Of a stretch of DNA of 64,000 nucleotides, positions 52,447 through 60,822 are shown piece by piece. The translations under genes were made by a program, and so were the position numbers. Positions within the stretch are counted from its first letter, which is position 1; every line of letters starts with the position of its first letter. Source of the DNA: Pseudomonas nitroreducens (GTDB lineage Bacteria; Pseudomonadota; Gammaproteobacteria; Pseudomonadales; Pseudomonadaceae); the NCBI RefSeq assembly GCF_014204515.1, contig NZ_JACHLI010000021.1, forward strand, positions 1-64,000, read 5' to 3'. Under the pieces are notes generated by a model, which saw only the letters and a program-made list of their open reading frames with translations, ran no database searches and was not told where the DNA came from.

Positions 52447-53672
52447 GGAGCACTCCTTGCGTAGGTGCTGAGTTCTTCCGTGGATAGCGGACGAATACCG
52501 CGGCTCTGCCAGCGGTCGGTATGGGACTTGAAGAATCCTGCACATTGACTCCGCGCGGCGCAGTTCTGGCAGGCGTCGATGAACAGGTTTTTCCAGTCGG
52601 AGATGCTTTGCCTGGCAAAGCGCGACAGGTGCGTCGGCAACAGGCACAGGGGCAGGTTGTAAATCGAAACGGGAACGCCTCGGTTGTGCAGGAAGCAGGC
52701 CGCTTGGCTGAGCTGTTCCTGATAGTCCAGCGGGTCTATCCACAACTGGTCGTAGTGCTTCTTCGCCAGGCCTGTGCTTTCGATGCCCATCAAGGCGACG
52801 TGGCGGGCGAAAGGCAGGTTGCGAAAGATGAAATGGGCGAGCCCGGGCAGCCGAGGAGTTGTCAGGCGGTTGAGCACCACGCGGAGCTCCACGACCTGAT
52901 TGGCCCGCGCCAGGTTGTACAGACCCTGCAGGGTTTCACTGAAGGCTCCAGGTGCCTGCACGAGGTGGTCGTGGTCATGGGCGTTGTCGCCGTAGAGCGG
53001 CACTCCCCAGCTCAATGCGGGATGGTCCAGCTGTTTCAGTTCAGGTATCCAGGTGGGATCTTTCAGGAGCCTGCCGTTGCTGAGGAGATGGATCGACTTC
53101 TCCGGTAGAACGGCCTTGCACTTGGCGAGAATTTCCAGCAGTCCCTCGCGATACAGCGTCGGCTCCCCACCACTGACGCCAAGTTGTTCCTCTCCCGGAT
53201 CCATCAGGTCGATCAAGCGCAGGTTTTCCTCGATGTGCCAGCGATCATCGATGTCCTTCGGCGGTTGCGAGCACATCAGGCACAGACTGTTGCAGCGATC
53301 GGTCATGAACAGCAGATTGGAATTGGCACCTCGCCGATACAGCACACGGACCAGATTGCTCGCTGGCGTGAGGGCAATGACATCACCAGGCCGGACCACA
53401 TCAGGATCCTTGGGAGCGTGCAGCTGCACGACCGAATTGGGCAGCTCCGCCGCTGCCTGGCAGGGGCACAGGAAGGCGCCTACGGGAAGCGTGCCCAGGG
53501 CCGGATGATTCAGCAGGTCGTGTGGTTCGAGCCAGAGCGCCAGGTCATCGAACGTCGCATTGCCGGCGCAGATGGCCGTGCCTTTCTCGATGAGTTCGCT
53601 GACGGTGATCACTTTCAGCAAGCGTGGTGCGGCAAGATTGCGGATGTCGAAATGAGTCTCTCTGCGCAGCAT
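52443..53672 (-). CDS. hxsC: Radical SAM maturase HxsC
   Basis: 409 aa. The 4Fe-4S/SAM motif is Cys127-x3-Cys131-x2-Cys134 in TDRCNSLCLMCSQPP; the CLMCSQPP run fits the HxsC family. GVSGGEPTL supplies the SAM-binding GGE. A long N-terminal region (~120 residues) precedes the barrel, and the tail has further cysteines (CQNCAARSQC) that may hold an auxiliary cluster. It likely modifies HxsA together with HxsB. Its start is 3 bases after the hxsB stop, and its stop overlaps the hxsA start, so the genes are translationally coupled. Confidence 0.88.
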   Translation of the reverse strand: MLRRETHFDIRNLAAPRLLKVITVSELIEKGTAICAGNATFDDLALWLEPHDLLNHPALGTLPVGAFLCPCQAAAELPNSVVQLHAPKDPDVVRPGDVIALTPASNLVRVLYRRGANSNLLFMTDRCNSLCLMCSQPPKDIDDRWHIEENLRLIDLMDPGEEQLGVSGGEPTLYREGLLEILAKCKAVLPEKSIHLLSNGRLLKDPTWIPELKQLDHPALSWGVPLYGDNAHDHDHLVQAPGAFSETLQGLYNLARANQVVELRVVLNRLTTPRLPGLAHFIFRNLPFARHVALMGIESTGLAKKHYDQLWIDPLDYQEQLSQAACFLHNRGVPVSIYNLPLCLLPTHLSRFARQSISDWKNLFIDACQNCAARSQCAGFFKSHTDRWQSRGIRPLSTEELSTYARSAP

Positions 53673-53675
53673 GGC

Positions 53676-55163
53676 CTATCCCCTGTATCCGGCGTAGACA
53701 ATGTCGTCAAACGAGCGACGCGTCAGCCAGGACAACAGGACACGCTGAGTATCGTCGTCACCGTCGCGCAGCAGAAGCAGCAGGTGCTGGAGAAGTCCCA
53801 TGTTCTTTTCGCAGAAACTGCTGAAGGCGCGATGGCCGATCGGGTCGCCCTGCCGGGCGAAATGCTCGACGGGGTCCGCGCCGCAATACGGAACCAAAGC
53901 GCAATCGCTGCACCCCGGCAGGGCTTCCGCGATCCCGGCTTCGAGCAGCAGGTGCATCACAGGCGCATTCAGCAATTCGCGCAGTGGTTGGCGAACAGTG
54001 CCCAGCCGCAAACCGTCCTCGCCCATCTCCAGGAGCATGCGAGCTTCATCGGAGGGGTAGACATGGCCGTCGTAGTTGTAGACCAGGGCGCCAGTTCCCG
54101 CGCCCATGGGCGAGCGCAGGTCGACATATCCGGACGAGAAGGGTGTCAGGATGTTGTTCAGCAGAAGCGTGGTGTATCCCTCCGAGAGGTGGATGCCCTG
54201 CTGGTTCAGCTCCAGCAGATAGGCGAGAGCTTCCTTGTAGAAACTCACATAGCGATCCATCGGGTAGTCCAGCCGGTGCGCGCTTCTGGCGGCGAAACCG
54301 TAGGGGCTGAGCGGGCGCAGGGAGATGCTGGAGAACCCCTGCCTCACGTACTCATCGATGATCGCCCGCGGTTGCTCCAGACTCCTGGCGGTAAGAGTGG
54401 TCAGTGCTGATACCGCGTCGTGCCCAAGCCGCGCTCGGGCGCGACGAATCCCCTCCAGCGTTCGCTCGTAGGAGTCGCGAGCAGGAGTCGGGCGGTTGGC
54501 GTTATGCAGTTCGGCCGGCCCATCCAGCGAGGTCGAAAACTGGATGCGGTGCTGATGGGCGAAATCCAGCACTTCTTCGCTCAAGTGATGCAGCGTGCTG
54601 GTCACAACGAACTGGATGTCGCGCTGCTCCGCCTGGTTGCGCTCCACCACACGTTCGACGATCTGGCGTATGCGCTCGAAGGCGAGCAACGGCTCACCGC
54701 CCTGGAACTCGACAGTGAGGGTCGGGGAGCTGGATTCGAACATGCGCTCGACTGCATCCATCGCGTCTTGTTCGGACAGGTCGTGGCCATCGCCGGCGAG
54801 TGGGGCGCGCGAGACCTGGCAGTACTGGCAAGTGTGGTTGCAGCGCAGGGTGACAACGAAGAGATGCAGGGCCGGGCCTTGCAGAAGAAAGTCCTTGCGG
54901 CTACGAACCTGCGCGGCCATTTCCGGCAGTGGGTCGTGTTTCCCCGGCTCATGGATGAAGTGCCGTGCCAGCAGGTCCTTGTATAACCGGGTTCCCGATT
55001 GCAGGCGCTTGTCCAGCAGGTCACGCAACTGGTTATCGGCGATGAAGAGGTACTCACCTGTATCGGCGGTGATCAGTACATCCTGCGAACTTTTACCGTC
55101 CATGCGCATGAAGCGGAACGGTAATAGCCGATAGCAGCCATCGGTTGCAATGAGTCCGCTCAT
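53676..55163 (-). CDS. hxsB: Radical SAM maturase HxsB
   Basis: 495 aa. Cys108-x3-Cys112-x2-Cys115 in TLRCNHTCQYCQVS binds the radical SAM cluster; VEFQGGEPLLAFE gives GGE. The C-terminal region (residues ~400-470) has GCSDCALVPYCGADPVEHF and a later FSSFCEKN, a SPASM-like auxiliary-cluster pattern typical of peptide maturases. It starts at the base after the hxsD stop. Length and motifs match HxsB rather than HxsC. Predicted to install a carbon-centred modification on HxsA; chemistry unknown. Confidence 0.88.
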   Translation of the reverse strand: MSGLIATDGCYRLLPFRFMRMDGKSSQDVLITADTGEYLFIADNQLRDLLDKRLQSGTRLYKDLLARHFIHEPGKHDPLPEMAAQVRSRKDFLLQGPALHLFVVTLRCNHTCQYCQVSRAPLAGDGHDLSEQDAMDAVERMFESSSPTLTVEFQGGEPLLAFERIRQIVERVVERNQAEQRDIQFVVTSTLHHLSEEVLDFAHQHRIQFSTSLDGPAELHNANRPTPARDSYERTLEGIRRARARLGHDAVSALTTLTARSLEQPRAIIDEYVRQGFSSISLRPLSPYGFAARSAHRLDYPMDRYVSFYKEALAYLLELNQQGIHLSEGYTTLLLNNILTPFSSGYVDLRSPMGAGTGALVYNYDGHVYPSDEARMLLEMGEDGLRLGTVRQPLRELLNAPVMHLLLEAGIAEALPGCSDCALVPYCGADPVEHFARQGDPIGHRAFSSFCEKNMGLLQHLLLLLRDGDDDTQRVLLSWLTRRSFDDIVYAGYRG

Positions 55164-55466
55164 TCAGATGCTGCAGCCGATCAGTGCTGCGCGGATCAGT
55201 GCCTCTCTGAGGCCGGCGGTTTCCTGCTGGATTCGCTCGCGCAAGGCGAAGTCATTCAACTGCTGAAGCAGCCGGCCTTTGACCTGGTCTGCACAGAGCG
55301 TGGCCGCGACAGTGGAGGATGGGTGGGGATTGAGCAGTACGACGATGCGTTGCCCTTGTACTTGGATTTCGGCGATGAAATCGCTGGCAACGCTATAGGC
55401 AGCTCTCTGTACGACGCTGGCCGAATAGGAGCGCTCGTCAAGCTGCAGAATGACAGGCCATGTCAT
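55164..55466 (-). CDS. hxsD: His-Xaa-Ser system protein HxsD
   Basis: 100 aa, no signal peptide or metal motif. LLQQLNDFALRERI matches the LLNDYxLRE signature that defines HxsD. A beta-rich first half (VILQLDERSYSASVVQRAAYSVASDFIAEIQVQGQRIVVLLNP) could resemble a substrate-recognition domain, but this is speculation. First gene of the hxs operon, ending exactly where hxsB begins. Confidence 0.85.
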   Translation of the reverse strand: MTWPVILQLDERSYSASVVQRAAYSVASDFIAEIQVQGQRIVVLLNPHPSSTVAATLCADQVKGRLLQQLNDFALRERIQQETAGLREALIRAALIGCSI

Positions 55467-55580
55467 TGGCTTCTTCCCTGAAAGACAGACTTTATGTGTG
55501 GGATTTTGCCTGGTGACAGGGCGAATGGCCAGTATTCATGCCCGAGCTATCCATGCAGGGAAGGTCGCTTCGCTTGTGCG

Positions 55581-55614
55581 CAGCGACGCGCCGCATCGCT
55601 GCGGCGGGTCGCTG
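55581..55614. terminator. Long hairpin between the PRC-barrel gene and hxsD
   Basis: CAGCGAC-G-CGCCGCA pairs with TGCGGCG-G-GTCGCTG around TCGC, with one G-G mismatch (14 pairs). It follows the minus-strand PRC-barrel gene by 11 bases and likely insulates the hxs operon, which begins 115 bases further on. No T-run. Confidence 0.55.
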
Positions 55615-55624
55615 GAGCAGGGGG

Positions 55625-56059
55625 CTAGACGCGCGGATCGTTGTCCCAGGTGGTGCCGTAGTAGGCGTGGATGTCGCGGCCCCAGGTCGCGTCGTGCATG
55701 TCCGGCCAATGGTCCTTGTCGAAGCCCGGCGCATGTTTCAGCCGGTCCTTGTCGACGTCGAGGACGAAGCGCTTGTTCACGGTATCCAGGCGCAGGGCGG
55801 CCCAGGGTACGGCGAAGAGTTTCTCGCCCATGCCCAGGAAGCCACCGAACGAGAGGACCGCGTAGGCCACCTTGCCGGTCGCCGTGTCGAGCATGATTTC
55901 CTTGATGTCGCCCAGGTCCTCGTCCTGCGCGTTGTAGACGTCGTTGCCGATCAGGGTGTCGGCTCCCATCAGCCGCGGGCCGGGCCCGCGATCGCCTTCG
56001 GCGGTGAAATCGGTACGTCCCTTGTACATCCCGTACTTGTCGCGTTGTTCGAAGTTCAT
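55625..56059 (-). CDS. PRC-barrel domain protein
   Basis: 144 aa from ATG 56059. The PRC-barrel (residues ~30-95) reads LMGADTLIGNDVYNAQDEDLGDIKEIMLDTATGKVAYAVLSFGGFLGMGEKLFAVPWAALRLD, the stress-associated stand-alone type. The tail (DHWPDMHDATWGRDIHAYYGTTWDNDPRV) is often seen in such cytosolic PRC proteins. Probably a small structural or stress protein; no pathway assigned. Confidence 0.85.
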   Translation of the reverse strand: MNFEQRDKYGMYKGRTDFTAEGDRGPGPRLMGADTLIGNDVYNAQDEDLGDIKEIMLDTATGKVAYAVLSFGGFLGMGEKLFAVPWAALRLDTVNKRFVLDVDKDRLKHAPGFDKDHWPDMHDATWGRDIHAYYGTTWDNDPRV

Positions 56060-56588
56060 AGGTGCGCTCCTGGCCCAGGGCCACAGGCAGTAGGACCACT
56101 CCCGTGCGAGTGGCGGACTGCTCCGGTCGCGCCGGCGAAAACCGGATGGTGCGGCGCGGGACCGGACGACTTTTCTGGCCGCGCAGCTGCCCGCGGGCAT
56201 TCGCGTGATGCCCGTATGAACAGGTGGCGGGGACGAAGAACGTCTAGGGGTGAATCGAACCGACCCGGTCGGCGGAATCTTCCGCGACGCTCTGATCAGG
56301 AGAGTGGCCGGCCGGATTCGGCGTTCGCAAATTGCGACCAGCGGTGGGGTTGTCCTGGGTGGCGCATGGAGTGGCCGAGGGCACGCCGCCGGGTCTCCTC
56401 CCTTGGTACAGGCCAGTCCCGCCCATCGTAGGATTCTTCGCGGCGCGCCGTCGCACTACCGTCTGGCCATCCGCCGCCACGCACTCGCCGCCCATCCCGA
56501 CTGCCGTTTCCGGGACCAGCGTGCGTTCGCGTATCCGGCGGCTCCCGTTCCGCTCGACGATAACCACAACAAGACAGGTAACGCCGCC

Positions 56589-59078
56589 ATGCCCGGATGC
56601 CCGCTGTTCCGCTCCAGTGCCCTTGCCCTGTTCATTTCCCAGACCGTTGTCTGGGTGCCAATGGCCGGCGCGGCGGAGCAGGACCCGCCGCTGGCGCTGG
56701 AGGACAGCGAGGTGATCGGCGCGCTGCCGCTGCCGTCGCTGGGCCTGGCCCGCGACCGGATCGCCGCGCCGGTGCAGACCTTCGACGCTGACGAAATCGC
56801 CAGGAGCCAGTCCCTCGGCCTGGCCGACTTCCTCGACCGGCGCGCGGCCGGCGTCTACGTCAACGACATCCAGAACAACCCGCTGCAGCCGGACATCAAC
56901 TACCGCGGCTTCACCGCCTCGCCGCTGCTGGGCACGCCCCAGGGGCTGTCGCTGTACCTGGACGGCGTGCGCATGAACCAGCCGTTCGGCGACGTGGTCA
57001 GCTGGGACCTGATCCCCGACAACGCCATCGCCAGCGCCCAGCTGATGCCCGGCAGCAACCCGCTGTTCGGCCTCAACACCCTGGGCGGTGCGCTGGCGGT
57101 GCAGACGAAGAACGGCCGCGACAACCCCGGCGGCGCCATCCAGACCACCCTCGGCTCCTATGGCCGGCGTATCGGCGAGGTGGAGTACGGCGGCAGCGAA
57201 GGGCAGTGGGACTGGTTCGCCGCCGGCACCCACTTCGAGGAAGACGGCTGGCGCGAGCATTCCGATTCCGACGCGCAGAAGCTGTTCGGCAAGCTTGGCT
57301 GGCGGGGCGAGAGCACCGACCTGAAGCTGACCTACAGCTTCGCCGACACCGACCTCAACGGTAACGGCATGGTCCCCAGGAGCTTCCTGCGGCGCGACTA
57401 CGACAGCGTCTACACCTACCCGGACAACACGCAGAACACCGCCAACTTCTTGAACCTGCAGTGGAGCCACGACTACAGCGACGACCTGGGCCTGTCCGGC
57501 AACCTGTATTACCGCCACATCGGCACCGACACCTTCAACGGCGACATCAACGATGAAGCCCTGCCCGAGGAGATCGGCGGTCCCGGCCAGAACATTCTCA
57601 CTGCGCCGGGCGCCTACACCACCGCCGGCAACCTGCAGGCGTGCAGGGCGCAGTTCGAGCCCGGCGGCGAACCCGGTGAGAAGTGCTCGGGCATGATCAA
57701 CCGCACCCGTACCCGCCAGAGCAACATCGGCCTGTTCCAGCAGCTGTCGGTGCGCAACCGCCTGCTCGGGCTGGACAACCAGTTCGCCCTCGGCGGCGGT
57801 TTCGATTTCAGCCAGGTACGCTTCCAGCAGTCAGCGGAGTACGGCGCGCTCACGGCCGACCGCGGCATCGTCGGCACCGGTGTCTACGCCGAGGCCGACA
57901 ACGCCTTCAACCTCGATGGCGAGCTGGATGATCGCGCCGTACGGCTGAAGGGCAACACCCGCACCTGGAGCCTCTACGGCAGCGATACGCTGACCCTGCA
58001 CGAGGGGCTCGACCTCACGCTGTCCGGGCGCTACAACGACATCTCGGTGCGCAACCACGACCAGCAGACGCATTACGAACTGGACGGCGACAGCCTCGGC
58101 GAGGACATCGACGAGAGCGCCTCGCTCAGCGGCAAGCACCACTTCAACCGCTTCAACCCCGCCATCGGCCTGACCTTCCAGGCGACGCCGAACCTCACCG
58201 CCTACGCCGGCTACAGCGAAGGCAGCCGCGCGCCGACCACCATCGAGCTGGGGTGCGCCAACCCGGACGCGCCCTGCCGCCTGCCCAATTCGATGGCCGG
58301 CGATCCGCCGCTGGAGCAGGTGGTCACCCGTACCTTCGAGGCCGGCCTGCGCGGGCGCATCGGCGATCACCTGGGCTGGAACGCCGGGCTGTTCAGCTCA
58401 CGCAACAGCAACGACATCCAGTTCGTCTCCTCCAGCACCAGTGGCAGCGGCTACTTCGCCAATTTCGGCGAGACCCGCCGCCGCGGCGTGGAGACGGGCC
58501 TGTTCGCCGACCTCGGGGACTGGTCGCTGGGCGCCAACTACACCTTCATCGACGCCACCTACCGCTCCGCCGAAACCTTCCTCGGCGAAGCCAACAGCAG
58601 CGCGGAGGATGGCCGCATCAGCGTTCGCTCCGGCGACCGCATCCCGCTGATCCCGCGGCACATCCTCAAGCTCTCCGCCGATTACGCGGCGAGCGAGCGC
58701 CTGAGCCTGGGCGCCGATGCCATCGGCATCTCCAGCAGCTACGTGCGCGGCAACGAGAACAACGATCACCAGAGCGGCGGGCTGTACGAGGGCAGCGGGG
58801 AGATCGGCGGCTACACCGTGTTCAACCTCAGCGCGGCGTATCAGGTCGACAAGGCCTGGAAGGTCTTCGCCGAGGTCGACAACCTGTTCGACCGCGAGTA
58901 CCTCACCGCCGGCATGCTCGGCGCCAACCCCTTCGACGCCAGTGGGGTGATGCGCACCGATGGCGCTGCCGGCAACGGCACCGTCAATGGTCGACGCAGC
59001 AATACGGTCGGGGAGACCTTCGTCTCGCCAGGCGCGCCACGCACCGCCTGGATGGGCGTGCGCTGGCAATTCCTCTGA
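56589..59078 (+). CDS. TonB-dependent outer-membrane receptor
   Basis: 829 aa from ATG 56589. The signal peptide ends MAGAAEQD. The plug has GLADFLDRRAAGVYVNDIQNNPLQPDINYRGFTASPLLGTPQGLSLYLDGVRMNQPFGDVVSWDLIP and SNPLFGLNTLGGALAVQTKNG. The barrel contains VFAEVDNLFDREY near the end and finishes TAWMGVRWQFL. There is no STN domain and no regulator beside it. The ligand may be iron, haem, cobalamin or another nutrient; the plug resembles FecA-like receptors for non-siderophore ligands, but this is weak. Convergent with an envelope-protein operon. Confidence 0.88.
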   Translation: MPGCPLFRSSALALFISQTVVWVPMAGAAEQDPPLALEDSEVIGALPLPSLGLARDRIAAPVQTFDADEIARSQSLGLADFLDRRAAGVYVNDIQNNPLQPDINYRGFTASPLLGTPQGLSLYLDGVRMNQPFGDVVSWDLIPDNAIASAQLMPGSNPLFGLNTLGGALAVQTKNGRDNPGGAIQTTLGSYGRRIGEVEYGGSEGQWDWFAAGTHFEEDGWREHSDSDAQKLFGKLGWRGESTDLKLTYSFADTDLNGNGMVPRSFLRRDYDSVYTYPDNTQNTANFLNLQWSHDYSDDLGLSGNLYYRHIGTDTFNGDINDEALPEEIGGPGQNILTAPGAYTTAGNLQACRAQFEPGGEPGEKCSGMINRTRTRQSNIGLFQQLSVRNRLLGLDNQFALGGGFDFSQVRFQQSAEYGALTADRGIVGTGVYAEADNAFNLDGELDDRAVRLKGNTRTWSLYGSDTLTLHEGLDLTLSGRYNDISVRNHDQQTHYELDGDSLGEDIDESASLSGKHHFNRFNPAIGLTFQATPNLTAYAGYSEGSRAPTTIELGCANPDAPCRLPNSMAGDPPLEQVVTRTFEAGLRGRIGDHLGWNAGLFSSRNSNDIQFVSSSTSGSGYFANFGETRRRGVETGLFADLGDWSLGANYTFIDATYRSAETFLGEANSSAEDGRISVRSGDRIPLIPRHILKLSADYAASERLSLGADAIGISSSYVRGNENNDHQSGGLYEGSGEIGGYTVFNLSAAYQVDKAWKVFAEVDNLFDREYLTAGMLGANPFDASGVMRTDGAAGNGTVNGRRSNTVGETFVSPGAPRTAWMGVRWQFL

Positions 59079-59098
59079 GGGAAGGACCTTTGAGAGAT

Positions 59099-59132
59099 CG
59101 GCAGCCGCCCACGCGGGGCAGGGCGGCTGCCG
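59099..59132. terminator. Bidirectional hairpin after the TonB receptor
   Basis: CGGCAGCCGCCC (59099-59110) pairs perfectly with GGGCGGCTGCCG (59121-59132) around a 10-base loop, between convergent genes. No T-run. Confidence 0.6.
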
Positions 59133-59143
59133 GCCGGGCGCGG

Positions 59144-59446
59144 TTATTGCCCCGGAACCCCGCCGGCCTTGGGCACCAGGTCGCCGATGGCCGAGCAGGA
59201 GTAGGTGTTGGAGTAGTCGTAGTACTGCTGCGAGAAGCTGCCACCTTCGTAAGTGGTGCACTGGTAGGCCGAGGAGCCTTTCTGCAGGATCAGGAAGTGG
59301 ATCTGCACGACCCGTCCCGGCGCCCAGTAGGCTGACTTGATCTCATAGCCGCGGCCCAGCAGGTCGGTGAGTTTCGGCTCTTCGGCCAGGGCCTGGCTGC
59401 CCCAGGCCATGAGCCCGAGCAGGGAAATTTTCAGTAGTCTGTTCAT
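59144..59446 (-). CDS. Small secreted protein, unknown function
   Basis: 100 aa. Signal peptide MNRLLKISLLGLMAWGSQALAEEP. The mature part has an even pair of cysteines (YQCTTYEGGSF and TYSCSAIG), probably a disulfide, and Tyr/Ser-rich strands. Not recognised. Third gene of an operon with the 59505 lipoprotein and 59897 protein, separated from the former by a 58-base region with a hairpin. Confidence 0.7.
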   Translation of the reverse strand: MNRLLKISLLGLMAWGSQALAEEPKLTDLLGRGYEIKSAYWAPGRVVQIHFLILQKGSSAYQCTTYEGGSFSQQYYDYSNTYSCSAIGDLVPKAGGVPGQ

Positions 59447-59474
59447 CGTGGGTTCCGTCCTTGGCGGGTGTTGA

Positions 59475-59497
59475 CGCCTTCCCCGGTGGGGAAGGCG
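59475..59497 (-). terminator. Intra-operon hairpin
   Basis: CGCCTTCCCC and GGGGAAGGCG form a 10-bp stem with a GGT loop; TGACGCC and GGCGTCA flank it. It lies between two minus-strand genes and may be a partial terminator or RNA-processing stem that lowers expression of the last gene. Confidence 0.5.
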
Positions 59498-59504
59498 AGA
59501 GGCG

Positions 59505-59900
59505 TCAGGCTTCCGGCCTCAGCGGGATGCCGCCGCAATTGCCGCGGGTGAGCAGGTAGTCGACCTGGCGGGCGCGGTTGATCGCGACGCGGATTTCGCA
59601 GCTGGCCGAGTGCACCACGTCGCCCCAGTACTCGGTATGCACCAGCTGGCCGTTCTGCGGACCGGTGTAGGTGCCGAGGGCTTCGCGGGAAACATACGAC
59701 GTGTCGCGGCGATAGATCAGTACGACCCAGTCGTTCTCCGGCGCCAGGCCGATGTCGCTGGGCGCGCCGAAGTGGTCGATGGCCTCGCCCGCCGGGCGAC
59801 CCTTCCAGTAGCTGCGGGCCTGCGCCTCGGGCAGGGTGGGGATGGCGGAGCAGCCGCCGAGCAGGATGGCGATCATCCCCAGCGCGAGTAGTCCTTTCAT
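59505..59900 (-). CDS. Small lipoprotein, family member 3
   Basis: 131 aa, lipobox ILLGGC. Mature block YWKGRPAGEAIDHFGAPSDIG aligns with the WEGRPLQEAVDTFGEPSDV block of the 8910 and 15352 lipoproteins; the rest is more diverged, ending with a cysteine pair (ASCEIRV, RGNCGG). Its start overlaps the stop of the 59897 gene as ATGA, showing translational coupling. Outer-membrane or periplasmic; function unknown. Confidence 0.77.
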   Translation of the reverse strand: MKGLLALGMIAILLGGCSAIPTLPEAQARSYWKGRPAGEAIDHFGAPSDIGLAPENDWVVLIYRRDTSYVSREALGTYTGPQNGQLVHTEYWGDVVHSASCEIRVAINRARQVDYLLTRGNCGGIPLRPEA

Positions 59901-60484
59901 TGCACGCCCTCCTTGGCCGGTGCGTTCTTCACGGGCATCTGCTCGAAGCCCTTGTCGACCATGTCCAGGATCAGGTTCTTGGCGTGATCGCGGTTGCGCA
60001 GCTGGAACAGGCCGGGAGCGGCCGAGACCAGTTGCGCCATGGGAATCTTGCCCAGCGGATACATCTTCTGTTCCACGTGGGCGTTCGGCTTGCAGAGGAA
60101 GTCACGGCTCTGGGCGATCCAGGCCTCGGGCTTCTTCTGCCATTCCTTGGAGACCTTCTTGGGACGGATGTCGTTGTAGAACTTGTCGTAGTTCTGCGCG
60201 CCGTTGAGGCGCACGCGGTTCTTCGCGCAGTCGATCTCGACGTCATAGGCGGTGAAGGTCGGCTTGGCGCCTTCCTCGTAGAACTCATAGACGCCCAGCG
60301 AGCGCACGCCGTTCTTGCGGTCGTAGATGTTGGCGGGGTCGCCATCGGCGACGAAGATTTCGTTCTTGTACAGGCTGCCCTGCTGGTGGATCAGCCAGTA
60401 ATCGCCGGAGGGGCCTTCCGCTTGCGCGGCGAGGGGGCTGCAGAGCAGCAGGGCGGGCAGCCAGGGGCCGAGGGGTTTGAGCAT
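59897..60484 (-). CDS. Secreted protein of unknown function
   Basis: 195 aa from ATG 60484. Signal peptide MLKPLGPWLPALLLCSPLAAQAEG. The mature part (GDYWLIHQQGSLYKNEIFVADGDPANIYDRKNGVRSLGVYEFYEE) suggests a beta-rich domain; two cysteines (EIDCAKN, FLCKPN) may pair. No enzyme motif seen. First gene of a three-gene envelope operon. Confidence 0.7.
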   Translation of the reverse strand: MLKPLGPWLPALLLCSPLAAQAEGPSGDYWLIHQQGSLYKNEIFVADGDPANIYDRKNGVRSLGVYEFYEEGAKPTFTAYDVEIDCAKNRVRLNGAQNYDKFYNDIRPKKVSKEWQKKPEAWIAQSRDFLCKPNAHVEQKMYPLGKIPMAQLVSAAPGLFQLRNRDHAKNLILDMVDKGFEQMPVKNAPAKEGVQ

Positions 60485-60822
60485 GACGGACAGTCCTTTG
60501 CCGTGGGATCGCCAGGGCACAGCGCACCCCGGCGAAGGAAGGGTAGGAAACTAGAGGCGCAGGTTTTGCCGGTCAACCTGCTTGTAGGAATTTTGTGACA
60601 GACGGCAGCCAAGTCTTGCGCTGAGGCAACGCCTCCTGTTCCTCGATAACGGCGCGCTGGAGCCTGCCGCCGGGCTGCTCGTTCAGCGACAGGTGCCAGC
60701 CTGGCGCGGTGTATCACAGCAGCTACAGTTAGTTCGCAGGCCGTGGCATGGCAGTGTGCAGGGAGCGCGGCTCCCGCACGCCATCGGCGGGAATCCGAAT
60801 CGACGGAACAAGGAACTCGCCC
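60485..60822. other. Divergent promoter region, 338 bases
   Basis: It lies between the envelope operon and moxR. It contains the inverted repeat CAGGTT (60560-60565)/AACCTG (60575-60580), of unknown meaning. No supported gene was seen. Confidence 0.45.
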
